Shown: piece after piece, positions 21,134-31,470 of the stretch
Position numbering within the stretch: position 1 is the first letter of the stretch
Layout of the letters: each line of letters begins with the position of its first letter
Source: Zygnema cylindricum
Lineage: Eukaryota > Streptophyta > Zygnematophyceae > Zygnematales > Zygnemataceae
Assembly (NCBI GenBank): GCA_037447655.1
Contig: JBBHKE010002798.1
Span: 17,249-81,248, forward strand
DNA: 64,000 nucleotides
Direction of reading: 5' to 3'
The notes under the pieces: generated by a model
What the model was told of the DNA's origin: nothing
The model's input: only the letters and a program-made list of their open reading frames with translations
Database searches by the model: none
Program-made: the position numbers and the translations under genes

Positions 21134-21310
21134 TACACCGTGTATCGCTATTCGTGTTAATAACTTTTACGCCACTTAAAAACATCTTTTCTCCGTACAC
21201 TTCTAACCTTTCAATTGCAGCCGTCAGATTCTGAATCCGTCAATTGTGTACGGAAAAAAATGTTTTAAGTGGCAAAAAAAACATAAACACTAATAGCGAT
21301 TCTCTGTGTA
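21134..21310. mobile_element. Fold-back MITE, best complete copy
   Basis: 177 bp bounded by TACACCGTGTATCGCTATT and its imperfect inverse AATAGCGATTCTCTGTGTA. The inverted repeat extends about 65 bp inward through GCCACTTAAAA and CCGTACAC. A short unpaired centre carries CAATTGCAGCCGTCAGAT. It has no coding capacity. Other members or ends lie near 540, 2000-2447, 2871, 17070, 26660 and 56243. Confidence 0.8.
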
Positions 21311-21499
21311 GCTTTTGGATGATCGAGGAGACATTTGACCTCGCCTCTCGGAAGGGTTGTAGTGTTGCGCGGTATCGTAATTTCGGTCCAGTTTTTTGGT
21401 CCAAATGTTTCTCGTTTTGGACAACTCTTCCGGTTATGGACAGTTGTCGTAGTTTGGAGAGGTGTTGGGCGACACGCGTTGCAAGTGTTGTTTACATTT

Positions 21500-21605
21500 G
21501 TTCCCTCCCTCCCAGCCTCCCTCCCACGCTCCCTCCGACTCTCCCCCTCCCCCTCCCCCTCCCCCTCCCCCTCCGCCTCTGCCTCTGCCTCTGCCTCTGG
21601 TATTG
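21500..21605. repeat. Polypyrimidine tract with CCCCCT array
   Basis: A C/T tract including (CCCCCT)n near 21541-21575, then GCCTCT repeats. The complementary strand has regularly spaced G5 runs and could form a G-quadruplex. Confidence 0.85.
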
Positions 21606-21713
21606 GTCCATCTGTTAGTTTTTTGGGACAAAAAAACGGCTGATAGTGATGGCAGATCCAGTCCAGGCATTGCCGCGTGGCGAAATTTGTAGGCTGGTTC
21701 AGGACAGTAGAAT

Positions 21714-21966
21714 GGTTGTGGTGGAGAGAGGAGAGGGAGGGAGGAGAGGGAGGAAGGAGAGGGAATGAGGGAGAAGTTTGAGAGGGAGGAAGAGAGGGAA
21801 GGAGTGAGGGGGTGAGAAGGCGAGGGAGAGAGGAGAGGAAGGAGAGGGAAGGATTGAGGAGGAGAGGGGGCGGGGATAGGGAAGGAGTGAGATGGAGGAG
21901 AGGGAGGAAGGGGAGGGAGGAAGGAGTGGGAAGGAGGAGTGGGAAGGAGGAGATGGAGGGAGGAGA
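21714..21966. repeat. 250-bp polypurine tract
   Basis: Almost uninterrupted G/A sequence (GAGGGAGG-type units). It lies about 110 bp from the polypyrimidine tract and is partly complementary to it. The long frames on either strand (Gly/Arg/Glu or Leu/Pro/Ser-rich) are composition artefacts. Confidence 0.88.
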
Positions 21967-22880
21967 AGAATGGAGCCTAAAGGACAATAAAACAAGGTTT
22001 GGCTGGGCAGGGGACTTTTTTTTTTTTGTCAAATGTTGAAGAAAGGAAAAATTTGATGTTAGAAATTTGTGTTTTTTTCCCAATACCTATGGCAAGGAGT
22101 ACTATGGCACCTGCCATTCTTGTGAACCTGCCCTAATGTGTTCCCACTCTGTCCTCTCTCTCGCTTCTCTTTCGTCTCCTCTCTTCTCTGTTAGTCTCTT
22201 TGAATAGAACCCATCAAACATTTACGATAAATAGTGAAGATTGTTGGAACAACAGACTGATGACCAATTTTTTAATAACAACAGATTATCTCCTCATTGG
22301 CTCATTTGCAGTCGCTCCATAAAATCATTAAAGAGAATAAACAAGCAGAGAGGGAAGAAATCGAGGTGGTTTTCTAGAGTTGCGTTCGTGCAATTTTTGG
22401 ACCAAGTAGGAGACTTGGCTGAAAATCAAAATTGTACATCTAAAAAGTTTATCTTAGACTGTCAAAGTAATCTATTATTGTGTCAATCGAACTTGACTGA
22501 CATGTGAATAAATTTCCATCCACCAGGATGACTTTGGTAAAATGATAGTAAATGTAGGCATGGTTACAATATACTCATACTTTTGTCACCATTTTACATT
22601 TTTGTCTTCTACCATCAGTTTCCCATGTCCAGCTAACGGACTCTATGTCTATGTCTATCACACTAAATATTTGAGTACCATCTCATTTTGCAAACTTCAC
22701 TGTCGCTGCCACATTCTATACTTTACAAGACTACAACCAACCAATGAGGTCAGACCAAAAAATTCCCACACTCCCTACACTAACAAGACATAAAATTCCC
22801 TTCTCCGGCAGCTTCTTGGAACCTACTACACTTCGATTCACTAACTATTCGTTTATGACAAATTATTGCAAACGAAATCA
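21967..22880. other. Spacer, no gene seen
   Basis: AT-rich with a short pyrimidine block at about 22150-22200. It lies downstream (minus sense) of the copy B gene. No ORF with recognisable features. Confidence 0.4.
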
Positions 22881-23197
22881 TCAATCCTTAATATCCTGGC
22901 GCCCAAACCTTGGACCTTCTAACTCATACTTTTTCTGCAACTCATCTGCTTTTCCATCGGCTAGTCGTGCCTCTCTTAACAACAATTGCAGATCCACAAT
23001 ATGTTCCCCATTTACTGCCGCAACTATTTCCCGCCTCTTATTCGCAGCCTCCATTCGAAGCCTCTCACATCGAGACATGGCCGTCTCCCTCTCGTCCGCA
23101 TTCGCTTTATCAAAATGAGAAGCCATCGTCTCCATTTCTGTAATGTCCTTTTCCACCGCCTCCAGTTCTGACTGTAGGTTTAGCTTCTCCTTTTCCT
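22881..23197 (-). pseudogene. C-terminal coiled-coil exon of copy B kinase gene
   Basis: An acceptor GTAATTGCAG sits at 23198. The exon reads EKEKLNLQSELEAVEKDITEME and continues as a long heptad-rich helix to a stop at 22881, about 105 residues. Upstream, in splice order, are an exon at about 23385-23230 (TMVAKREKLNQDFW..., acceptor GTTTTGCAG) and a 60-bp exon at 23716-23657 (LTAEEREADEKTARLRAELE between GCAG and GTGAGA). The three together form a coiled-coil tail following a kinase domain. This part of the gene is still open and spliceable. The kinase upstream is not, so the whole is probably a pseudogene. Confidence 0.55.
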
Positions 23198-23760
23198 CTG
23201 CAATTACACAGTCTGTCCTAGATGCTTCACATCACTCCGAGGAGTGCGAGCATTTCAAAATTCCGAGAGCTCATTGCGAACGATATGTTCTGTTGCAATT
23301 CTGACATGCTTTTCTTCGACATTTCTGCACGCTCTTGCACAATCCAAAAGTCCTGATTTAGCTTTTCTCGTTTAGCAACCATTGTCTGCAAAACCAGAAG
23401 TACACTCATATTTCAGAATATCATTAAGTTTCAGGTAGCCAAATTTAACAAATCAAGAAATCCAGACAGTACATCTTGCAAAAGATTAACAAATGGACCG
23501 CCTAAGGAAAATGCATTTTCCACAAATCCAGCCTGTACGACAATGCCAAGCGATTAGGGCAAACATGAACCTACTATGTGACAACAACTGTAACAATTTT
23601 CTTAACGTAATGTTATTTGTTTAATTAGCCACTGACTGCAAAAAACAATATCTCACCTCTAATTCTGCCCTCAACCTGGCAGTTTTTTCATCAGCTTCTC
23701 TTTCTTCAGCTGTTAACTGCAAAACTTATTAAGATTCCACAGATAATTCCAACCGCCCAA
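23198..23760 (-). pseudogene. Coiled-coil exons and introns of copy B
   Basis: Contains the 60-bp exon at 23716-23657 and the exon starting at 23385. GT donors and AG acceptors are recognisable on the minus strand. The donor that closes the 23385 exon is ambiguous, either GTGATG or GTGAAG near 23230. Confidence 0.5.
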
Positions 23761-24440
23761 CTTACCCTTTGCTGGCCTAACCTTGCAGCTCTACTAGGGA
23801 TGACAGGAAGACATCGACGTTGGGCCGATATTCCAACGTGCGTTCCAAACACCTAAGCAGGAGCCGCACAGTCTTCTATAAGGCCTCTCTGGGCATTGCA
23901 GAGCTCTTTGAATCCAGTTTTGTACAGAAATGTACAATAATCTCGTTATCAACAACGTCATCTTTCCCCCATCGGCTTACACAAGAAATTTTCTGAAGTT
24001 CATCTAACAACTTATGAACATCTTGGATACGTTTCATCCCTGTCAGCAGTGCAGAATAATGATTCTAAGTGCACAGGTGTCAGAAGGGGGACCCACACGA
24101 CCGGATCTTGAGATGTACGGATCTATATAGCCGAATGTTCCACATAGGCCCGACATATTCACCTGGTTCCCCTCACACAATTTGGCCAAACACATATCAC
24201 ATATTTTGCTTTTTCATTGTCGTTGAGAAGCACATTCACCGGTTTCAAGTCTCGATGCACCACATTTCGCTTGTGCATGTACGCCACATCAGACGCCATT
24301 TCTCGACAAATTCACACTTTGTCCTTCCAAGTTAAGGCACCTTCCCTTTCTCCGAGGTAGTCTTGGAGGCTGCCTCCTGACATGTAGTCGCTCACTAGAC
24401 AGGGTCCACTAGGATCATAAAGTGAACAGTAGACGATTCC
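23761..24440 (-). pseudogene. TKL-type protein kinase domain, decayed
   Basis: Minus-strand reading shows DPSGPCLVSDYMSGGSLQDY (hinge and helix D), then AYMHKRNVVHRDLKPVNVLL (catalytic loop, HRD at about 24257-24240), then in another frame CGTFGYIDPYI (P+1 loop), and a C-lobe ending LERTLEYRPNVDVFL near 23800. The Lys-Pro after HRDL and the GTFGYIDP loop point to the tyrosine-kinase-like/RLK group. A TGA interrupts the domain after the hinge (DKV then stop), the DFG segment is not found, and the frame changes before the P+1 loop. No active kinase can be made from this copy. Confidence 0.75.
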
Positions 24441-24496
24441 AAAGAAGACGTAAAGTTGACATATCTTCAACAATCAGTAGCTACTCTGAAATTCAA

Positions 24497-24830
24497 TCAT
24501 GTGTGATTATGTGTGTATAAGTTGTTCACAAGCCTCAATTTGATCCCATCTTCAAAATAATTCCTCAACAGACGGACATAACTTAGAATACGCTGACTCA
24601 AGGGCTTGAAGGTCGTTTCGCAATTCAGAAATGCGCTCATTTGCGCATTTGCCGTAGACCGATCATTTTGGAGCTCTTTGATTGTGTTCATTGCCTTGTT
24701 TAACTCTCTTTCTAAATAAACAATACGTTGGTGCGCCATCTTCATTTCTTCTCTGGTTTTGTTCTTTTCAGAAACGATTCCTTCAACCACACTCGTTTTG
24801 AAGGGAACCTGCAAGAGAAAATCCATGAAA
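24497..24830 (-). pseudogene. Coiled-coil exon of copy B (frameshifted)
   Basis: Starts at an intact acceptor CTCTTGCAG and encodes TSVVEGIVSE and the coiled coil YLERELNKAMNTIKELQNDR, parallel to copy A at 5990-5830. An 8-bp duplication (GCGCATTT on the plus strand near 24640) shifts the frame relative to copy A. The DUF641-like C-terminus present in copy A is absent. Kinase sequence follows instead. Confidence 0.65.
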
Positions 24831-25038
24831 CATATGTTTATCAAGAATAGCTTCATTTCGAAATACTACTAAGTGAAAAAACTGTGGCGTTGAGTCAACA
24901 CACGGTAATTTAAAGTGGCGCAGTCATTTATTTGATTGCAACTTTCAGGCAAAAAAATACACTAGTAAAACCACGAAAACAAATCTAACCTTTGTAAAAC
25001 CTGCATTCGCATATTTCCAGTCTAAAATTTGCCAGATT

Positions 25039-25680
25039 TCAAAATTCTTCCATTTTCAGCTCATCATGAGCTCCAGCATCAACAGATCGCCATGTTATCA
25101 AGGACATTCTAAAATGGGAAAGCACCGGGCTGAAAGGGAAAACAGGTATCAATCGAGTTGTCAGAAATGGCAAGCCTACCATTTTTTTCGAATCTTGTAA
25201 CATTCTCTGAGGTTCTTTCACTGTTGCCTCTGTGGCGGACGGCCTTTCATTTTGACCGACAGAGTCTTTAGAAGTCCTTAGTCCCATCTAGTTGGAAATG
25301 GAATGAGGCATCGGCAAGCTACTCCATTTCGTGCCCATATGGCTGGCATTGGCTTCTGAAAACTTGTAGGAGTCCACATAATCGGGCAGCTGCTTTCCGC
25401 TATTCCGTTCTTCCGGATAGTGGTCAAAGAAACGTCCGATTGCGTCATTGCAAGCACGATCTGGTAAGGCCTTACATTGTCACTATGACGAACATCACAA
25501 TATAGCAGGTAACTGTCTACCAGTGATCTCGCAGACAACATCTCTTCTGGTGGACAACCGTTGCCACTTCGGTAGCGGTTGATAATGGATAACACAGTTT
25601 GTTCTTTCAAGGCTTGAAGGCTTTCCAGCTTCAGGTTATGCAACTGATTGCTCAACGGTTTCTCCAATGCATCTGTGTTG
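25039..25680 (-). pseudogene. Copy B exon at the gypsy-free site
   Basis: Contains SNQLHNLKLESLQALKEQ, SARSLVDSYLLYCDV and then, after a frame change, PDYVDSYKFSEANASHMGTK followed by TSKDSVGQNERPSATEAT to a GTAGGC donor near 25190. It matches copy A on both sides of the gypsy element, so this is the uninterrupted counterpart of the insertion site. One stop (TAG before MGLRT) and a frame change show that copy B is also decayed. Confidence 0.6.
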
Positions 25681-26480
25681 CGCTCACTCTTAATCTCACA
25701 TGAGAACTTTTAACAAAGTCACAAAGTGTGAAGTATCAACATGTGACTGTAATGCCTGATCAATTAGCCATTCGAGGAAGGTACGAGCGTTCACCTCCGG
25801 CCTTGGATCATTGTCATTTAAGATTGATAGCTCAGATGACGTGGGCCTTTCGTTGTCATAAATGGGATAGCTCAGTAACCAATTAAAGTCTTCTTTAACA
25901 AGATGGTTTCCTAGCTTGACAAAGGCTAGAGATGGTGAAACTGTTTTAGAATTTCCTGAAGCATGCTCAGTGGCAAAGACACCAATGTTCTAAAAAAAAT
26001 TATGGCTTGACGGATTAATTTAGCATCGTGCAAACGTTTTGAATAACCTGCAAAAAAGCATGCAGTTCGACTTCAGTCTGCAATAGCGGTAAATGGTTCG
26101 TACAATTACCAGCCAAAACTGCATATGTTCCATTGACATTCTTCAAACAAATCCAGAAAGAAACAATATGCATGTGTACACATAAAAAACAGAGGAGCAA
26201 TAAAACATTTGAGCCCCAAAAGTGAAGCACAATGCGAATTAAATGTCTGGAAAACTCCAACAACGACAGAAATTAAACTACCACAACTCAAACATGGGTC
26301 TATTTACAAGTCAAAAGCTGGAAAAAACCGAATCTGCCAGACAGGGGATTCTAAGCAAAATAAAAAGGCAACCGTGTATGAACTCCTCATTCATGAGTCC
26401 TATTTGACAGTAAGACAGTTGATGCATCAGACAGAGCATATTGTCGTGACTCAACAAAAAGGGATTATTTTCTTACCTAC
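25681..26480 (-). pseudogene. Copy B upstream exons and introns
   Basis: Corresponds to copy A 14721-15470. A block after the acceptor TTTTTTTTAG near 25992 reads GVFATEHASGNSKTVSPSLA through FNWLLSYP and WLIDQALQSHVDTS with no stop, better preserved than in copy A. A second block near 26130-26045 reads NVNGTYAVLAGNCTNHLPLL. The domain is unknown. Confidence 0.5.
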
Positions 26481-26655
26481 GACGATCTGTTGATGCGAAG
26501 AGACTTCCATGGGACGCGGGTTATCTGCATCTTCAAGGACGAGGAATGCGTTCTCCAGGACGGCATATTCATCCTGCTGGAGCTCTTCCGCAGCCCTCGC
26601 AGCCGTGTGGCCCTCGCAGCTTATTGGTTTGTTCAAGAGGAGGACTTCGGCTGTT
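26480..26655 (-). pseudogene. Copy B first recognisable exon
   Basis: Reads LLLNKPISCEGHTAARAAEE and on to MEVSSHQQIVV at a GTAAGA donor near 26479. A fold-back MITE end (AACACTAATAGCGATTAGCG, about 26668-26690) lies directly upstream, so the promoter or an earlier exon may have been displaced. Confidence 0.45.
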
Positions 26656-26659
26656 CTAA

Positions 26660-26950
26660 CAAATCATTAACACTAATAGCGATTAGCGTACTGTACTGTA
26701 CTGTGCTGTGCAGTTCAGTACTGTACGGTAGTACTGTAGCTGCTACAGCTGCAGCTGTACAGTTCTGTAGCGTTGGAATGTATCGCAGACTTATCCTCCC
26801 AGTGAATTTACGACGATAAATTGCAATGTTGTATGCCTACAAAGTCTATAGAATATGCGCGAACTTTTGGTCATGGATATCCTGTACAGCGTGAAATACT
26901 GTACAGTACTTGTGCAGTACTACAGTACTGTAGTGTCGTGTATCGAGGGC
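26660..26950. repeat. GTACTGTAC-rich palindromic tract
   Basis: A MITE terminus is followed by many ACTGTAC/GTACAGT units and the palindrome CAGCTGCAGCTG. Similar short palindromes appear near 540-560 and 2207-2215, always beside a fold-back MITE end. Confidence 0.65.
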
Positions 26951-27605
26951 CCCTATCCGATATTCGGTCTGTACCAAATTTTGGGTACCCGACAATCGAT
27001 ATATTGAGAGGCTCAATATCGAGCTATTTTGACGATTTGTCTTCTTGACTTGCCGATAAACCTATTCCACGATATATCGAAGCGACGTTGGGTTCCAAAA
27101 AATAAAAAAAAAGCGCTCTTGATGTTTTGATGATTTTAGTGGAATGTGCTGTTCGGATTTTTATATATGTAAACCTCCACAACTCTGACTATTGGTAGTT
27201 ATTAAAACAACGTGACTGTTGGAATTTATTGAAACAATATTTCATCCATCGCCCCGGACCTTCGTTATTTCAGAACCATCCATCAACAAGGCTGTCGTTG
27301 CTCAGCAATACCAAACACACTTGAATTTAAATAACTCTGGTCAAACAAATTGCAAATAATAAACTCCATTGGAACCACCATCAGGTAATCTCTTCATACA
27401 ACTGAATAATATATATCCTCTACAAGCTGATATTTCTATCCACCAGGCAAACGATAAACTGCAGGCTAGCAATTGCACAGACTGCTTTTTTGTGTTGCAC
27501 ACTATTACTTAATATATGCTTTTCTATGCACACTAACAGTTATCATATGCTTTTTCATGCAACTAATTATCCTTTTAGCAGAAGCCACCATCTGATGTCG
27601 AAGAG
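26951..27605. other. Spacer downstream of the Hsp70-like gene
   Basis: AT-rich. Several ATCGATAT/GATATATCG motifs lie between 26990 and 27090. No gene is seen. Confidence 0.4.
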
Positions 27606-29535
27606 TCAAGACTCAAATCGTACTGGCAACTTCGATGAATTTTCTCCTTCCTCGAAATTGATTCCACGCGCCGTCACTTCAATACAGGTCTTCCCAAAAG
27701 ACATGCTGACCTCAACCATCCTTTCTGTCCCAAGCCTGGTGTCAGGCATGTCCACTGTAAATGTGCCCTCCAGTACCACTCCTGGCTCGTCCACAAACTT
27801 GGGTGACGTCAATTCGGTACTATACACGTTGATTGGCATACGTACGCCATTAGCCTCCACTGGGTTGAGAACTTGCTTTACGACCGAATCTGTCTCAACT
27901 GTTTGTCCATTTCTCACAAATACGGAAAACAAATCGTTGCATCTAACTTCTCCGTTGCTGAGGACCATCCGTTTGCTTTCTGGATCACCATCCTCAAAGA
28001 GCTTGGAACTAGCTACTCCGTACGTTTTTCGTGCAACTCTTGAAAGAATTTTTTCCGGATGCAGAATCTGCAGCAGCGCTCCGTGACAGATGGCGGCACC
28101 GGGTTTGGGCGGCACCACAAACTGTTCAACTGCAGCTCTACTCTTGAAATTCTCCTTCAGTCTCTTAATGAGATAGGCGTTTTCTGAGAACCCCCCCACT
28201 GCAAGAATGGCTTTGCATTTCTGAGCCTCTGACAGTTGTGCCTTCACAAGGCTGATCACTTTATTTACTTCGGGGTCGAAAATTCCCCTCATATCCTCAA
28301 GCGAAAGCTCTATCACATCAAAATCCGGTTCATTTGCACCCGTCTTCTCCCAAGCAGTCGCAAGCTTGCTCGGAACGTCAAAGTTTATCACGTCCTCCTC
28401 ACCACTGACAACATAAAAATGCAACATCCATTGTCAAAAAATTGTCATTGTTCAGAAGAATCGAGCAGTGGGATATTTGTAGGGGAACGTGAGTACAACC
28501 GCGTACAGACACAAGCTACCTCACAACGAAGAAAGAAGAATATCAAAAGCAAAACTAAGTGGGACATGTACCTCGATATCTCTGAAATTTGAGAGTTTTG
28601 ACAGGATAGATGCGACCTCACCTGAATGCCCTCTTGATTTCATCCCATTGCTTCGTCAGCTTTACTACCATGCCCGGATCCTGCTGCAAAAAGCTTCGTA
28701 AACAGCTTATCCTCTGGTTTAAAAAAGTGAAAAAACGGTCGTCGAGGAAGGAAGACCCGCACAGTCCTCCAGTGCTCCTGGTTACCTCTCTCACCTCCGC
28801 TCCCTCTCCCACCTTCTCATGAACCACGATGTCCACTGTGCCTCCTCCCGCGTCAAGAATCAGAATTCTGTCGTTTTTCTGCAGCGGGACCGCCTGCTTG
28901 TGGTGGCAATACGTGGAGGCCGCCTCTGGCTCCAGAATGATGCTGAGAGGCGGAGATCCTTTGACAGTCATCCCGGCTTCTCGAGCGAGATTCCGCATTT
29001 TCTGTTTTGCCTTTTCTCCCCAGATAGCGGGCACAGTGAGCGCCCACTCTACTTCCTTCATTCGCACGTGTGAGCCGAATCTTTTATGCAGATCTTCCAG
29101 AACAAACCCAGCCATGCCTCGCAAGTAGTCGGCTATCGCCATGTCGGCAGTAACACCGGGAGGAAGCCCGCCCTGGATTTCCGGCATGCCTTCCTCGGAC
29201 AGGTGGAGCTTGAATCGCTTCAGAATGTATCCTGCAGGTCTGTCCGACTCCGTTCTGCCGCTGCTCTTACGTTTTGCGGCGACGAGTTCGTCGGTGTAGC
29301 CGACGACGGCCGGCCAGCCCCACGCACGTGCGACCCACGCATTTCGTTCGCCCCGCATGTACCAAAGCGCAGTCGGCGTTTTGCAGTACTCCATCGCAGC
29401 CGCTTTCTGCGCCGGCCAATCGAGGATAAGGACGACATCGTCAGGAAAGGACTTGCGAGCGTATGCGACGCCGGAAAACGTGGTTCCAAAGTCGAGAGCG
29501 ACGACGTATCATCCACCATGGGGCTGCGCTGACAT
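27606..29535 (-). CDS. HSPA12-like Hsp70 ATPase, two exons
   Basis: Exon 1 spans 29535-28622 and exon 2 spans 28404-27606. The 217-bp intron has donor CAG|GTGAGG and acceptor TTGTCAG, and the splice joins in phase (KRAF-SGEED). The total is 571 codons including the stop. Nucleotide-binding motifs are kept: phosphate-1 LDFGTTFSG, connecting AGWALTVPAIW-like segment, phosphate-2 ILDAGGGTVDI, and adenosine motif AVGGFSENAYLIKRL. Length and sequence fit the HSPA12A/B-like branch rather than canonical Hsp70, with no EEVD-type tail. The ATG at 29535 (MSAQPHGG) is in frame, but codon 9 is TGA (29509-29511), just before VVALDFGTT. The next in-frame Met is 29394, which would lose the first phosphate loop. 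Two TATA-like boxes (TATAAAA, minus, 29552-29570) sit just upstream. It is either a very young pseudogene, a readthrough or edited case, or a base error. Confidence 0.85.
28405..28621 (-). other. Intron of the Hsp70-like gene
   Basis: GTGAGG...TTGTCAG, 217 bp. Removing it keeps one frame across the junction with a split Ser codon. Confidence 0.85.
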
Positions 29536-29551
29536 GGCCGAAGGTCGAAGG

Positions 29552-29571
29552 TTTTTATATTACTTTTATAT
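29552..29571 (-). promoter_or_regulatory. TATA-like boxes of the Hsp70-like gene
   Basis: Two overlapping TATAAAA/ATATAAAA motifs on the minus strand, 17-36 bp upstream of the likely ATG. The 5' leader would be very short. Confidence 0.4.
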
Positions 29572-29719
29572 TCCGCTTCGCAGAGGTGACAGAGATAACG
29601 CTTTTTCTGTCACCGGGAAGATGTAAATTGGCTATCGACTCGGGGAGTTCCTTCAAAAAATGAATAACTCTCCCCACTTTTTTTAGTTTGGTTTTCCTAA
29701 TGAAATTTTATCCTTGAAG

Positions 29720-29950
29720 CTCGTCAATCTTTTGGGCTAATATCACCTTCGTACGTCACCTAAGAAAACAAAAACCATACAATTCCGCATATGCACGCGG
29801 TTGCTTTTCAGTCGCTGAACCAGTGAACCCTGTTCAAATGGAAAACCGTGTTTTTCATCTCCGTTACCATTACGGCATCGAAATCGAAGGCGCTCTGTTT
29901 CAAAACCAAGGGCTTCCGTCGCTGTCAAATGATGGCGAATCTCATTAGGG
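29720..29950. repeat. Dispersed repeat R1, copy 2
   Basis: Matches 2985-3240 in the same orientation with several small deletions. It lies about 190 bp upstream of the Hsp70-like start. Confidence 0.75.
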
Positions 29951-30173
29951 TTGTTGGAAACACGCGATCACCGTTATGCCTACAAATAAAAATACAAAAC
30001 CTTCCCAAATATTTTACCCACAAAATGAGTAAAATAGGCGTAGCATATGTAAAATGTACTTTAGTAGGTATCAGAAATATGGATTAAAAAGAGAGTCGTC
30101 AGCTCAAAGTTGAAATGGCCAGTGACGTGGGTGGTTTTTGTTAGATTTTAGACCGAATTAGAGGGTTTAGGAC

Positions 30174-30670
30174 CATAGTTCAAAAGTAGGCGTTATATGG
30201 TAGGCGCACAAAACTTGGCACAAAACTCACGTAAAGTAGGCATACAGTATGTGTGTGCGTTTGTGCACACTCTTGTACGAACGTACGAAGCTGACGTGTG
30301 ATCATAAAACAGCGCATGCCGCTGGAATTAGTTTTTCAGCGAACTGACACGGCGTAGGATGAGTTGTGTTATGGGCTTTTCATGTGATCTTCTTAGATCG
30401 CTACTTTGATCAGCGACCGTCCGATCGTCCAAATCTGACGGTTTAGATAAAAAATACCTCAAAACTCACAGTTTCTTTTTTCTTGTGAAAATGTTTTTCA
30501 AAATTTAGACATAACGTTGAATTCTCTATTGATCGATGTGCAACTCAACCTTGTTACTGTTTTTTTTTTCATTTTGGGACCAATACAATATGGGTCTTAA
30601 GGTCATATTTTATGTTTTACATACAATAGGCATATTGTATGGGCCTACTTTCACCTACTTTTGAACTATG
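30174..30670. mobile_element. Complete hAT-type MITE
   Basis: A 497-bp element with perfect 17-bp terminal inverted repeats (CATAGTTCAAAAGTAGG at 30174, CCTACTTTTGAACTATG ending at 30670). It is flanked by TTTAGGAC (30166-30173) and ATTAGGAC (30671-30678), an 8-bp duplication with one mismatch. CA..TG ends and 8-bp duplications are the mark of hAT transposons. There is no ORF, so it must be mobilised in trans. Confidence 0.85.
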
Positions 30671-30678
30671 ATTAGGAC

Positions 30679-31465
30679 GGAGTAAACAACAGGCGAATTT
30701 GAGGCTTACTGTTAAGTGAATTAACGTTCTTTATTAACCACACTGAAATAGGGTCTCCTTAGAAATTAAGAACCTGTAAAATCACACTGTCAACATCAAA
30801 AACAATTGTCGTATTATTAACATCATCTAATGGTGAAGTTCCATCAGGAAATTTGTAATTTGTACGGCCAACATTACGATTTTGAACAATACTACATCGC
30901 GTAGAGCTTGTAAATCACTTGTTTTAACTTGAATGGTACCACGTAAATTAAGATTGTATATTAAAAATCGTCAAAGATTTTCCACCCCGACCAATTTTAA
31001 CTTCAAATCTTCATTTGCATACCATGTACTTGCGAACAAAGTCATTTTACGACAAAAAAATTGTACTATATGCACACTCATTGTCTTCTAAACTAACTTA
31101 GGTTTTAGTGTTGTTGTGCATCGAGTCAAAAATTAACGCGATAAAATCCATACCGATAATTATGAATTATCTAAAGGTGAAGGGTCCCGGTATATCGCTC
31201 CGCAACTAATAAATATTTTGTCTGTGATAATTGTAGAAAATATTGTAAATTATATCATAATACTTTAAACTATATTGTACTATATCTTATACATTATGTA
31301 GTGTGGTATACCACTTATGACAACCCGTTCGGTATTCTTGTGCATAACTCCCGTACAACTATACGGTTTGTAGCATACAGTTATCGCCGATAATTATAGG
31401 GCTGGATGTTTATCGCTGATTCATCATGATATATCGTTTTTTCATCGAGATAATTATGCCACCGA
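30679..31465. other. AT-rich spacer, no gene seen
   Basis: Carries recurrent TATCG/CGATA words from about 31130 onward (for example CGATAATTAT, GATATATCG). No ORF. It ends at the copia target site TATAC. Confidence 0.45.
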
Positions 31466-31470
31466 TATAC

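Noticed and set aside
21265-22083. 272-codon minus-strand ORF, Ser/Pro/Leu-rich
   Set aside because: Spans the purine/pyrimidine tracts and a MITE; no domain, and its residues are dictated by the repeats.
27490-28086. 198-codon plus-strand ORF
   Set aside because: Opposite strand of Hsp70-like exon 2; the minus frame has clear family motifs and splice sites.
29220-29519. 99-codon minus ORF beginning MVDDTSS as the Hsp70 start
   Set aside because: Out of frame with the VVALDFGTT motif; the in-frame ATG is 29535.
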